Source: QNYQ01 sp964542985 (lineage in GTDB: Archaea; Thermoproteota; Thermoprotei_A; Sulfolobales; Pyrodictiaceae). Taken from it: a DNA stretch of 26,532 nt. This document shows, one piece after another, positions 8,387 to 15,515 of the stretch (positions are counted from its first letter, which is position 1; each line of letters starts with the position of its first letter). A program made the translations under genes and the position numbers. The notes under the pieces are model-generated. The model worked only from the letters and a program-made list of their open reading frames with translations. It made no database searches and was not told the DNA's origin. Where the stretch lies: NCBI GenBank assembly GCA_964542985.1, contig CAZIWH010000019.1, forward strand, positions 1-26,532, in the 5' to 3' direction.

Positions 8387-8583
8387 GCTAGGCAGTGAAA
8401 ACGGCGCCTTCTTCATAGGGATTCAAAAGTACTCCATGACTGGGCAGCCTCGCGGGGAACGTGGGAACCTTGTTTAGCAGGGAGCGCCTGGCCGCATAGC
8501 TGATTTCTACCACAAGGTGCTTAGTCCAATAATTGCTAATGCAGCGAAGCCCCGGAAGCACTAGGAGTTAAGGTGGAGCCTGC

Positions 8584-9318
8584 ATGACATGCAGGGCGTC
8601 TTCGAGACAATGGATGCATGTCTTCGCGGTTCTGGCTGTTCTCTCGGCTGTGCCATTACTCGCAGCGCTAGCTCATCACTACCCACCGGGGGTTCACGGC
8701 TCTAGCGCTGCAGGCAACGAAGCTGCTTCGGCGACGGGGGCGGGAATGCTGAGTAACGGAAACGAGACCGCTTCGAGGGTAGTGGTCTTCGGCAAGTACT
8801 TTAACGCTGTGGAGAAACTGAAGGATATCCTTGAGAAGGCTAGGGGTATCTACCTGGACGCCCTAAGGGAGGGCAGGCGCTGGGAAGTGATGATCTATGA
8901 GCCGCTCTCTAATTTCTCGAGGCTGTTCGTGCTAAACGCGACCATAGTTGACTGGCGTACGCTAATGATCGGGCACAGCGTGTACAGGTACGTGATTGTA
9001 CGCCTCTACGACTCGGCGGACAAGTTTAGCTTCGAACCCATGAGCATAGGGGTTGACAATATACTCGTGGAGCAGCTGCCGCGCAACAAGACGGTAACCT
9101 ATACGGGCGTGGTGCCCCACAGCTACCTGGTACGCTACAATGGTATGGCGTGCAGGGCGAAGCTGGTCTCCGTTGGCTTCGTCGAGGCCACTCATAGGCT
9201 CACAGTGCGTGCCCGCAGGGTATGTGATGATGTCTACCTGGTCGGGTTGGCTGTCTCGGAGAAGCTGGGTAGCACCGCCTACGTGGACACGGTGTGGCTT
9301 GTGCTTGTGAAGCAGTAG
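8584..9318 (+). CDS. Secreted protein of unknown function
   Basis: The 244-aa protein starts at ATG, preceded by AAGGTGGAG. Residues about 12-31 form a hydrophobic signal peptide or anchor. A low-complexity Ala/Ser/Gly/Asn stretch (about 37-62) follows, then a folded region with mixed helix and strand. N-x-S/T sequons (NET, NFS, NAT, NKT) fit archaeal N-glycosylation of an external protein. Two cysteines in the C-terminal half could pair. I recognise no family. It stands alone, convergent with the ttuA gene, whose stop is 9 nt away. An AT-rich CAATAATTG at about 8526-8534 could be the TATA element. Confidence 0.7.
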   Translation: MTCRASSRQWMHVFAVLAVLSAVPLLAALAHHYPPGVHGSSAAGNEAASATGAGMLSNGNETASRVVVFGKYFNAVEKLKDILEKARGIYLDALREGRRWEVMIYEPLSNFSRLFVLNATIVDWRTLMIGHSVYRYVIVRLYDSADKFSFEPMSIGVDNILVEQLPRNKTVTYTGVVPHSYLVRYNGMACRAKLVSVGFVEATHRLTVRARRVCDDVYLVGLAVSEKLGSTAYVDTVWLVLVKQ

Positions 9319-9326
9319 GCGCCGCG

Positions 9327-10403
9327 CTACCCTGCTGGCCCCTGGCTCTCTCCCGGCACATTGTGCCCGCGGCTCCTCTTCTCCGACAGCTTTAGGGCGT
9401 TGAGGATCATGCGGCGGGCTGCCTGGGGTAGGCTGTGCAGCTTTTCCTCGCTGAGCCTCATTATGCCTAGCTCTATGCGGAGGATGCAGGCCCTGCACAC
9501 TGGGTGGGCGCTCGGCTCGCCGCAGATGGCGCAGCGGTAGGGGACCTCCTCGTCCTCGCGCGCCAGGCCGGCCGCCTTGACTATCTTTATCGCGTTCTCT
9601 AGGCTGCGGAGGAGGCTGTACTTGAGCCCCGGGTTCTGCTCCTCTAGGCGGTTTATCATCCGTCTTATCTCCCAGCGGGGGCTGAGCCGGGCGTAGGGGC
9701 ACTCCTCGAAGCCGTCGTAGAAGCCGTGGAGGATGGCGTAGAGCGTGGTCTCTTTCTCCAGCAGCTCATAGAAGGGCTTGACTTTGCGGACGAAGAGGGG
9801 GTGCCTGGCGGGCCCCGAAACCGGGGCAAGGCGGGCTACCTTCTCCCAGTCGTTACCCATTATGTTCATGAGGTAGGTCTGCACTATGTCGTCCAGGTTG
9901 TGGCCCGTCGCAACCACGGTTGCCCCCAGGCGGCGGGCGGCCCGGTTCAATAGGTAGCGGCGGAAGACGCCACAGAACGTGCACGGCTTGTAGGGGAGCC
10001 CCCTCTCAGCAGCGATCCTCACTATCTCGTCCAGCGTGTACTCCAGCTCCTCCCTGAAGCTCACGATGTGGTACTCCAGGCCCAGCTCGCCGGCAACCCT
10101 CTCGAGCCTCCTTACCGTGTACTCCCTGTAGCCCCGGATACCCTCGTCGACCAGTATCCCGAAGACCCTCCACCGGGGGGCGCGGCGGCTCAGCCGGTGG
10201 AGGTAGTGGAGGAGGCTCAGCGAGTCCTTGCCACCCGAGACCGCCACCGCTATCCTGTCCCCGGGACGGAGCATGTCGTAGCGGCGGAGCGTGCGGCGCA
10301 CCTTCTTGTCGAAGTACTGGAGGAAGTGCCTCTCGCAGAGCGCTACCCCGCCGGCCCGGTTCACGTAGACCGCGGGGCGGCCGCAGACGTTGCACCTAGC
10401 CAA
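9327..10403 (-). CDS. ttuA: TtuA/Ncs6-family tRNA 2-thiouridine synthase
   Basis: The preferred start is TTG at 10403, giving 358 aa: the protein then opens MARCNVCG, as TtuA proteins do, and GAGGAGG at 10419-10413 is a good ribosome site. The ATG at 10463 would add 20 residues overlapping ttuB. Domains in this numbering are an N-terminal zinc knuckle (C4, C7, C23, H26), the PP-loop SGGKDS (56-61), the iron-sulfur site CTFC (C141, C144) with C235 as third ligand, and a C-terminal zinc finger (C291, C294, C303, C306). TtuA transfers sulfur, delivered by the ubiquitin-like TtuB thiocarboxylate, to tRNA, making 2-thioribothymidine at position 54 in thermophiles, which stabilises tRNA. The ttuB gene immediately upstream supports this over the wobble-position role of Ncs6. 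Confidence 0.9.
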   Translation of the reverse strand: MARCNVCGRPAVYVNRAGGVALCERHFLQYFDKKVRRTLRRYDMLRPGDRIAVAVSGGKDSLSLLHYLHRLSRRAPRWRVFGILVDEGIRGYREYTVRRLERVAGELGLEYHIVSFREELEYTLDEIVRIAAERGLPYKPCTFCGVFRRYLLNRAARRLGATVVATGHNLDDIVQTYLMNIMGNDWEKVARLAPVSGPARHPLFVRKVKPFYELLEKETTLYAILHGFYDGFEECPYARLSPRWEIRRMINRLEEQNPGLKYSLLRSLENAIKIVKAAGLAREDEEVPYRCAICGEPSAHPVCRACILRIELGIMRLSEEKLHSLPQAARRMILNALKLSEKRSRGHNVPGESQGPAG

Positions 10404-10419
10404 CCTCGGGCCCCTCCTC

Positions 10420-10623
10420 CTAGCCGCCGGAGACCACAGGGTAGAGTAGGAGTTCATCACCATCCTCCACGGGCTCGTCCTCCGCGACCACCCGGCCGTT
10501 CCTCGCCACCACGTACTCCGTTGACAGGAGCCCCAGCTCCCGGAGCACGTCGGCCACAGTCATCCCTGGATGGTGCTCCAGCAGCCTCTCCCCCCGGCCG
10601 AGTATCCTCACCCTCACAGCCAT
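10420..10623 (-). CDS. ttuB: Ubiquitin-like sulfur carrier, TtuB/MoaD/ThiS family
   Basis: The 67-aa beta-grasp protein starts at ATG 10623, with AGAGAGG just upstream. It runs from MAVRVRILG, through a MTVADVLRELGL helix and a VEDGDELLLYPVVS strand, to the C-terminal Gly-Gly essential for adenylation and thiocarboxylate formation by an E1-like enzyme. A longer minus-strand reading frame exists, but its upstream part does not fit the family. It is cotranscribed with ttuA, whose start lies 16 nt past this stop, so it is the likely sulfur donor for tRNA thiolation. MoaD or SAMP roles are the main alternatives and may coexist. Confidence 0.88.
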   Translation of the reverse strand: MAVRVRILGRGERLLEHHPGMTVADVLRELGLLSTEYVVARNGRVVAEDEPVEDGDELLLYPVVSGG

Positions 10624-10666
10624 CCTCTCTTCCCTGGCTCTTCCGCCAGCTTCCCTTGTGCTACTT

Positions 10667-10676
10667 CTTTTATTGC
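10667..10676. promoter_or_regulatory. AT-rich element serving two divergent promoters
   Basis: The plus strand reads CTTTTATTGC and the minus strand GCAATAAAAG. It lies about 45 nt before the ttuB ATG on one side and about 60 nt before the transporter GTG on the other. It is the only good TATA candidate in the 108-bp divergent region, so the two units probably share it or use overlapping elements. Confidence 0.5.
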
Positions 10677-10731
10677 TGGCCGCGCAGGTGTCGCAGTACA
10701 TCACCCGGGCCTGCTGGGGGAGGAGCCCGCC

Positions 10732-11892
10732 GTGGAACCCGTTGCTCTGGCTATGAGCGTTGAGGGCCTCGTTGTGCCCCAGGAGCCGGTCACCAGTGTG
10801 GTCGCCGTCCTCGTCGGCATCCTCGTCGCCGTCCTCGCGCTCCCTCTGGTGTCGAAGAAGATAGAGGAGAACCTCGAGCCCTTCTTCCTGGCAATGGGTC
10901 TTGTGGGTGTCGCCGTCCTCTACGCCACGGGGCTGTTGAGCCACGAGGGCCTCGTGGAGCTGGCCAAGAAGGCGTTGACGACGCCGCTCGTGATACACGG
11001 GGTGCCGATAGGCATAACCCAAGTGGTGTTGGTAGCCGGCCTAGTCTTCTGGAAATACCATGACAGCATACACGGCGGCATAATGAGGCTCATGCACCGC
11101 CTCGGGCTCCCCGTCTTCGTGTTCATAATAGTGCTCCTCCTTGGCCTCACAAGCAGCATAATATCAGTCATAGTTGCTGCAGTCATATTCGCCGAGATAA
11201 TGGCGTCACTGCCCCTCACCAGGGCCAAGAAGATAGAGCTCACAGTCATAGCGGCGTTCGCCATAGGCATGGGCGCCGCGCTGACCCCCGTAGGCGAGCC
11301 CCTCGCGACGATAGCAGTGGCGAAGCTCAGCGGCCCACCCTACCACGCCGACCCCCTCTTCCTCCTCCGCCACCTAGGCGAGTACATCATCCCAGGCGTG
11401 GTTGCGGTCTCCGCGCTGGCGGCGATAAGGGCCCGGGGGGCGGAGGAGGCTGCTGCCAAGGCAGCCACGGTGGCCGTGGCCGAGGAGTACACCGAGACAC
11501 TCCGCACAGTGGTAATGAGGGCCGTCAAAGTCTTCATCTTCGTGGCCGCGTTGGAGCTGCTGGGCACAAGCTTCACCCCACTAGTGGTCTGGTACTTCGT
11601 CAAGATACCTGCGAACATTCTCTACTGGATAAACATGATATCAGCCGTGGTGGACAACGCGACACTCACCGCAGCAGAGATAGGCCCCCACATGACGCTC
11701 GCACAGATAAAGAGCGCCCTCATAAGCCTCGTAATATCCGGCGGCATGCTGATACCCGGCAACATACCCAACATAGTCGCCGCAGGGAGACTCAGGATAA
11801 CGAGCAAGGAATGGGCAAAGATAGGCGTACCACTCGGACTAGCGCTCCTCATAGTATTCTACATTATCTTAGACCTCCAAGGCCTACATTGA
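10732..11892 (+). CDS. DUF1646 family predicted cation transporter
   Basis: The start is GTG 10732, giving 386 aa, because GGGGGAGGAG (10716-10725) lies 6 nt before it; a longer frame back to 10570 would run through the ttuB gene and its promoter. ATG 10753 is the second choice. The protein has about 10 membrane segments and the conserved DUF1646 features: ALTPVGEPLATIA (about 182-194), ILYWINMISAVVDNATLTA (about 303-321) and a glycine-rich loop ending PGNIPNIVAA (about 342-351). The repeated Asn/Asp/Pro membrane motifs resemble ion transporters of the arsenite/NhaD superfamily. Substrate is not established for the family. It is divergent from ttuBA and followed by the assembly gap. Confidence 0.85.
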   Translation: MEPVALAMSVEGLVVPQEPVTSVVAVLVGILVAVLALPLVSKKIEENLEPFFLAMGLVGVAVLYATGLLSHEGLVELAKKALTTPLVIHGVPIGITQVVLVAGLVFWKYHDSIHGGIMRLMHRLGLPVFVFIIVLLLGLTSSIISVIVAAVIFAEIMASLPLTRAKKIELTVIAAFAIGMGAALTPVGEPLATIAVAKLSGPPYHADPLFLLRHLGEYIIPGVVAVSALAAIRARGAEEAAAKAATVAVAEEYTETLRTVVMRAVKVFIFVAALELLGTSFTPLVVWYFVKIPANILYWINMISAVVDNATLTAAEIGPHMTLAQIKSALISLVISGGMLIPGNIPNIVAAGRLRITSKEWAKIGVPLGLALLIVFYIILDLQGLH

Positions 11893-11967
11893 TACGTTAC
11901 CCGAAGGAACCAAAAGCCTCGCATCCAGGTTCCCCGGTTTTCAGCCCTACACAATGTTAGTCACGCC

Positions 11968-11983
11968 GTCTCCCCAGTGTCTC
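11968..11983 (+). repeat. 16-bp direct repeat, left edge of the gap
   Basis: The 16-mer GTCTCCCCAGTGTCTC ends exactly where the N run begins and recurs exactly where it ends. This placement points to two contig ends sharing an overlap. Confidence 0.9.
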
Positions 11984-12083
11984 NNNNNNNNNNNNNNNNN
12001 NNNNNNNNNNNNNNNNNNNNNNNNNNNNNNNNNNNNNNNNNNNNNNNNNNNNNNNNNNNNNNNNNNNNNNNNNNNNNNNNNNN
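11984..12083. other. Assembly gap, exactly 100 N
   Basis: A run of 100 undetermined bases is a conventional placeholder for a gap of unknown length. It lies between the DUF1646 gene (ends 11892) and the MetE-like gene (stop at 12146), both complete, so no visible gene is interrupted. Contents cannot be judged. Confidence 0.97.
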
Positions 12084-12099
12084 GTCTCCCCAGTGTCTC
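12084..12099 (+). repeat. 16-bp direct repeat, right edge of the gap
   Basis: This copy is identical to the 16-mer at 11968-11983 and abuts the last N. Confidence 0.9.
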
Positions 12100-12145
12100 T
12101 GCCGGAGAAAGCTGCAGGGGGGCGAGAAAACCCGTGAGGGAAGGT

Positions 12146-13150
12146 TTAGGCTAGCTTGCCGCGGGCAGCGCGGGCTATCTCGCCAAGTATCCTTGTCTTC
12201 TCGAGCGCGTATTTGAGGGGAATGAGGTCCAGCCAGGCGCTTGTGGTTAACAGCAGCTTCTCGGGCTTGGCTTTCTCCAGTGCCTTGGTTATCCAGGGCT
12301 CGACGGCGTCAAAGGTTTCTGGGTAGATGTTCCTCGCCTGGACTAGTCCTAGGCCCAGGCCGCTTGGGGCGCCCTTGTCTAGGAGGCTGAGGGCCCTGGC
12401 GGGGGCGTCGGCGACGTCTATGACTAGGTAGGTTGCCTTTGCTTCTAGGAGCTGCTCGTAGACGCCTGGGTCTGGCGGGTTGTACTCGACTGCGAGCCTG
12501 GTTTCTGCGCCCTTCTCTTCGGCTGCCCGTAGTATCTTGGTTGCCAGCTCTGCTGCGAGCCTGGCGTCGTCGGGGGTTGCGTCAATGTCTCCGAGGAAGG
12601 GCTCGTCGAGCTGCACCACCGAGGCCCCGGCCTCGGCGGCCCTGGCGGCCTCCCTGGCGAGTATCCCTGCTATGTCGTCTGCGAGCTCCTCGGGGCTCCT
12701 GCCGCTCATGTTCTTGGATAGCTTGACGAAGGTGACGGGGCCGGGCATGACTACCTTGATGCGGGCGAAGCCTGGGAGCGAGGAGCGGAGCTGCAGCACC
12801 CTAGGGGCCAGCACGTAGCGCTTCGGGTCGGGGGCGTCGATGAACACAGGTATCCTGTAGAAGAAGTTGTTGTCGAACCATCTGAGCAGCCCATCCACTG
12901 TGGTATTCCTCCACGCCTCCACGAAGGGGCGCAGAGGGTCGTGCCACTCCAGCACCGGGTCGGCGGCGGCGTCGAGGCCGGCGCCCAGCTGGGCGCCCAG
13001 GATGAGCACCGTGTCCTCCCACACAGCCCTCGCGGCGTCCATGAAGCCTGCCTCGCCCTTCTCTTCCAGCCTCCTCAGCGTCTTCCTCACACGCTCGCTC
13101 CTCGGATACCCGCCGAGAACCTCAGCGTAGACCTCCACCACTGTCTCCAC
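12146..13150 (-). CDS. MetE-like (cobalamin-independent methionine synthase) TIM-barrel protein lacking zinc ligands
   Basis: The 334-aa protein starts at GTG 13150, with GGAG 4 nt upstream. It follows the archaeal single-domain MetE pattern: a YPRSERVRK opening (about 15-23), DNNFFYRIP (about 93-101), PGPVTFVKLSK (about 136-146) and VQLDEPFLGD (about 179-188). The zinc ligands of catalytic MetE (HxC, Glu and CGL cysteine) are not found: the corresponding regions read VEYNPPDPG, DVADAP and TTSAWLDL, and no cysteine occurs in the protein. It therefore resembles the N-terminal half of MetE, which some crenarchaea encode as a separate gene beside the catalytic half. It may bind a methyl donor or support a catalytic partner in methionine synthesis. 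No partner is visible; the gap lies about 60 bp downstream. Family is fairly sure, activity is not. Confidence 0.82.
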   Translation of the reverse strand: METVVEVYAEVLGGYPRSERVRKTLRRLEEKGEAGFMDAARAVWEDTVLILGAQLGAGLDAAADPVLEWHDPLRPFVEAWRNTTVDGLLRWFDNNFFYRIPVFIDAPDPKRYVLAPRVLQLRSSLPGFARIKVVMPGPVTFVKLSKNMSGRSPEELADDIAGILAREAARAAEAGASVVQLDEPFLGDIDATPDDARLAAELATKILRAAEEKGAETRLAVEYNPPDPGVYEQLLEAKATYLVIDVADAPARALSLLDKGAPSGLGLGLVQARNIYPETFDAVEPWITKALEKAKPEKLLLTTSAWLDLIPLKYALEKTRILGEIARAARGKLA

Positions 13151-13203
13151 CAGGCTCCACAGCGGCCCGGAGGGTGGAGGGAAAAAGACGTAGCCGGCGC
13201 CCC

Positions 13204-14532
13204 CTACCCCTCAAGGAGCCTACACTCCACCCCCCTCTCGGGGAGGGGCTCATAGACGACTCCCCCGTCCCGGGGCCTAGCGAGCACGCAGTCGGGCACA
13301 TCCCTCTCCACAACCATGCCGGAGTACACCCAGGAGTAGGCCCCTATCCGTACGCCAGGCAGCGTCGAGACGTTGACCCCGGTCTGACTGTAGTCGCCGA
13401 ACACTGCCCCCAGCTTCCTCCTCCCAGTATCGACTAGCCTACCCTTCAGCCTCACCTTCACAGTGGCGTGGTCGAAACGGAGGTTAGCGGTCACAGTGCC
13501 GGCGCCGAGGTTCACCCCCTCGCCGAGCACGCTGTCTCCGACGTAGTTGAGGTGCGGCGCCCTCGCCCCCCGCATCAGTATGCTGGCCTTCACCTCCGTG
13601 TGGGCACCCGCCCTGGAGCCCTCGAGGAGGAAGCTTCCCGGCCTCACCCTGGCGAGAGGCCCGGCCTCACCCTCTATCCAGGCGGGGCCCTCCACCACGG
13701 TGCCCGTCCTTACTACGGCGCCGGGGGCGACGTAGACCCTGCCCCTCAGCACCGCCCCGGGCTCAACCTCGCCCTCCACGAGGGGCTCCACGCGCCCCCT
13801 CATCTTCTCCTCCAACACCCTCATGTAGGCGTCGTGGAGGTCCCAGGGCCGGCCAACGTCGAGCCAAACCCAGTCCCCCCAGACGACGTGGACACAAGTC
13901 TCCCCCGCCAGCGCGGCCACAGCGTCGGTGAGCTCAAGCTCCCCACGCGGGCTCGGCCGGAGCCCACGGAGAAGCTCCTCCAGCCTCCCGCGGGGCAGCA
14001 GGTAGACACCAGTGTTGATCAACGAGCCGGGCTCAGCGTCCACGGGCTTCTCCCTTATCCCTCGAAGGCAGCCCCTCTCATCCATCACCACGACGCCGTA
14101 GTTCCACGGCTCCCGGCTCGGAACAGCAGCCACCGCGGGCGCCCCGGCGCCTGCGAGGGCCCGGAGCACCCCGTCCTCGAGAAACAAGTCGCCGTAGACG
14201 ATGAGGACCTCGTCCACGCTCCGCGGCACCGCCTCCAGGCCCACCAGTGCCGCGTGTCCCGTCCCAAGGGGCTCCTCCTGCACAGCAACAGTGGCGGGGA
14301 CGCCGAGCCTCCCCAGCTCCCCCCGTATCATCTCACCGCGCCGCCCAGGGGAGACAACGACCACGAAGCCGTCCACGAGGCCACGGAGCTGCCCCAGTAT
14401 CCGGGAGAGCAGCGTCCCGCCGCCCGGTAGGGGCATCAGGGGCTTAGGCCGGGTGCTCGTCAATGGCCAGAGACGCTCGCCACGCCCAGCCGCGAGAACA
14501 AGGGCATACCTAGACAACCACCCATCCCCCAT
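13204..14532 (-). CDS. Bifunctional sugar-1-phosphate nucleotidylyltransferase / acetyltransferase (GlmU-like, ST0452 type)
   Basis: The protein is 442 aa from ATG 14532. The N-terminal half is a nucleotidyltransferase: LAAGRGERLWPLTSTRPKP (about 13-31), QEEPLGTGHAAL (about 84-95), a VYGDLF metal-binding Asp (about 111-116), REKP (about 158-161) and NTGVYLL (about 171-177). The C-terminal half (about 250-425) is a left-handed beta helix with hexapeptide repeats, PHLNYVGDS and a GDYSQTGVNV turn typical of the archaeal amino-sugar acetyltransferases. It would activate glucose-1-P or GlcN/GlcNAc-1-P with UTP or dTTP and acetylate the sugar, feeding surface glycans and N-glycosylation. A TATA-like element on the minus strand at 14534-14540 almost abuts the ATG, so TTG 14517 is an alternative, leaderless start. 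It is 53 nt upstream of the MetE-like gene on the same strand. Confidence 0.88.
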   Translation of the reverse strand: MGDGWLSRYALVLAAGRGERLWPLTSTRPKPLMPLPGGGTLLSRILGQLRGLVDGFVVVVSPGRRGEMIRGELGRLGVPATVAVQEEPLGTGHAALVGLEAVPRSVDEVLIVYGDLFLEDGVLRALAGAGAPAVAAVPSREPWNYGVVVMDERGCLRGIREKPVDAEPGSLINTGVYLLPRGRLEELLRGLRPSPRGELELTDAVAALAGETCVHVVWGDWVWLDVGRPWDLHDAYMRVLEEKMRGRVEPLVEGEVEPGAVLRGRVYVAPGAVVRTGTVVEGPAWIEGEAGPLARVRPGSFLLEGSRAGAHTEVKASILMRGARAPHLNYVGDSVLGEGVNLGAGTVTANLRFDHATVKVRLKGRLVDTGRRKLGAVFGDYSQTGVNVSTLPGVRIGAYSWVYSGMVVERDVPDCVLARPRDGGVVYEPLPERGVECRLLEG

Positions 14533-14533
14533 G

Positions 14534-14540
14534 CTATAAG
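14534..14540 (-). promoter_or_regulatory. TATA-like element next to the nucleotidyltransferase start
   Basis: The minus strand reads CTTATAG here, immediately before the ATG at 14532. If it is the TATA box, transcription starts near 14510-14515 and translation more likely begins at TTG 14517. The plus-strand reading CTATAAG could instead serve the gene at 14598. Confidence 0.35.
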
Positions 14541-14597
14541 CCGCCGGGGGCCCTGGGAGAGGGATAAGAACAGCAGCCCACGCCTACCCGCATCCCC

Positions 14598-14987
14598 ATG
14601 GAGGAGGCTGGGGGAGGTATGGGCGCTGCAGCCAGGTTCGCGGCCGCCCTGGGCCTAGGCTTCCTGGCGAAGGTGCTGCTCTCGATCCTCGCCGGGCCCC
14701 CGGTGGGCAGTGTCCTGGCGGGCGCGCTTGCCGGCTACATCGCCTCCGGGAGCCCCTACCGGGGCTTCGCGGCGGCAGCCATCTCCTCGCTCGCGGGCTG
14801 GGCTCTGGTGGCTGCGCTCGCCGCCTGGCTGGGCTACGTGACGGCGGGCCCCGTGGGCTTCATAACAGCAGCATCGATAGGGACAGGCCTAATGTTCATA
14901 GGCGTCGTCGACGCAACCATAGCCGGCCTAGCGGGCGCCGTTGCAGCCGGGCTACGAGTCACCCACGGCCACGGGTCTCCCCCCTAA
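14598..14987 (+). CDS. Small hydrophobic membrane protein
   Basis: The 129-aa, Ala/Gly-rich protein has about four membrane segments (about 12-32, 34-50, 58-80, 85-118) and a short His-containing tail. A DUF5518-like small archaeal membrane protein is possible, but I cannot assign it. ATG 14598 has no evident ribosome site and may be leaderless; ATG 14619, just after a GGGGGAGGT, is an alternative. Its 3' end overlaps the convergent cutA gene by 29 bp. Confidence 0.6.
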   Translation: MEEAGGGMGAAARFAAALGLGFLAKVLLSILAGPPVGSVLAGALAGYIASGSPYRGFAAAAISSLAGWALVAALAAWLGYVTAGPVGFITAASIGTGLMFIGVVDATIAGLAGAVAAGLRVTHGHGSPP

Positions 14988-15270
14988 CCCAGCGACAGTA
15001 CTCGCCGAAGCACGCGGCCACCGGGAGGGCAAGCAACTCCGGGACCTCATATGGATGAATACTCTTTATCCTCTCGATGAGCCTGGGCAAGGCCTCCGCG
15101 GAGGTCTTAGCCACGAGTAGGTCCTCGTCGTCCTCCTCTATCCTGCCCCTCCACCAGTACATGCTCCGCACCGACGCAACGTTCACGCAGGCGACCAGCC
15201 TCTCCTCGAGAAGCCTGCGCGCGATCTCCTGGCCTTGGCCACGCGGAGCAGTAATGAATACGACGAACAC
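14959..15270 (-). CDS. cutA: CutA1 divalent-cation tolerance protein
   Basis: The protein is 103 aa from GTG 15270, chosen because GGAGG lies 5 nt upstream and the family begins directly with the first strand (FVVFITAP). GTG 15282 is possible; the frame extends to TTG 15348, but that adds 26 non-family residues. Conserved CutA features are LVACVNVASVRSMYWWRG (about 24-41), EDDEDLLVAKT (about 45-55) and the HPYEVPELLALPV motif (about 71-83). CutA forms stable ferredoxin-like trimers linked to copper or other metal tolerance; its exact role is unsettled. Confidence 0.9.
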   Translation of the reverse strand: MFVVFITAPRGQGQEIARRLLEERLVACVNVASVRSMYWWRGRIEEDDEDLLVAKTSAEALPRLIERIKSIHPYEVPELLALPVAACFGEYCRWVRGETRGRG

Positions 15271-15465
15271 GCCGCCCTCCACCGCGAACCACCCCAGAGG
15301 GAGCCTGGGGCTCCAGCCCTGCCACGAAGCAGCGCTGAGGGCCTGCAAAGAGCCTGCCGCCCTGGTGACGGGGGCCTACTTCTGACGGGCTTCCCGGCAG
15401 ACAGTAGAACCGGCGATAGGTAGAGGCTTTTGCCTAGTCCAGTTTAACGCTTGATCTCGGCCGCC

Positions 15466-15478
15466 CTTTAAAAAAAAG
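15466..15478 (+). promoter_or_regulatory. TATA box of the secreted/membrane operon
   Basis: CTTTAAAAAAAAG lies about 45 nt before the ATG at 15516, the strongest AT-rich element in the 245-bp divergent region. Transcription would start near 15497, which makes GTG 15501 nearly leaderless and leaves room for a ribosome site before ATG 15516. Confidence 0.6.
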
Positions 15479-15515
15479 TGCCCACCATTGTGGGCCCCTG
15501 GTGCCTGGTGAGAGG

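Noticed and set aside
10570..10731. Longer N-terminus for the DUF1646 transporter
   Set aside because: It would overlap ttuB and its promoter, and a good ribosome site precedes GTG 10732.
11968..12099. Possible CRISPR array in the gap
   Set aside because: Only one 16-mer is seen on each side, with no spacer-repeat pattern in the flanks and no cas genes; the exact placement at the gap edges fits contig overlap better.
13468..14430. 320-codon plus frame
   Set aside because: It is antisense to the nucleotidyltransferase/acetyltransferase, whose motifs are unambiguous.
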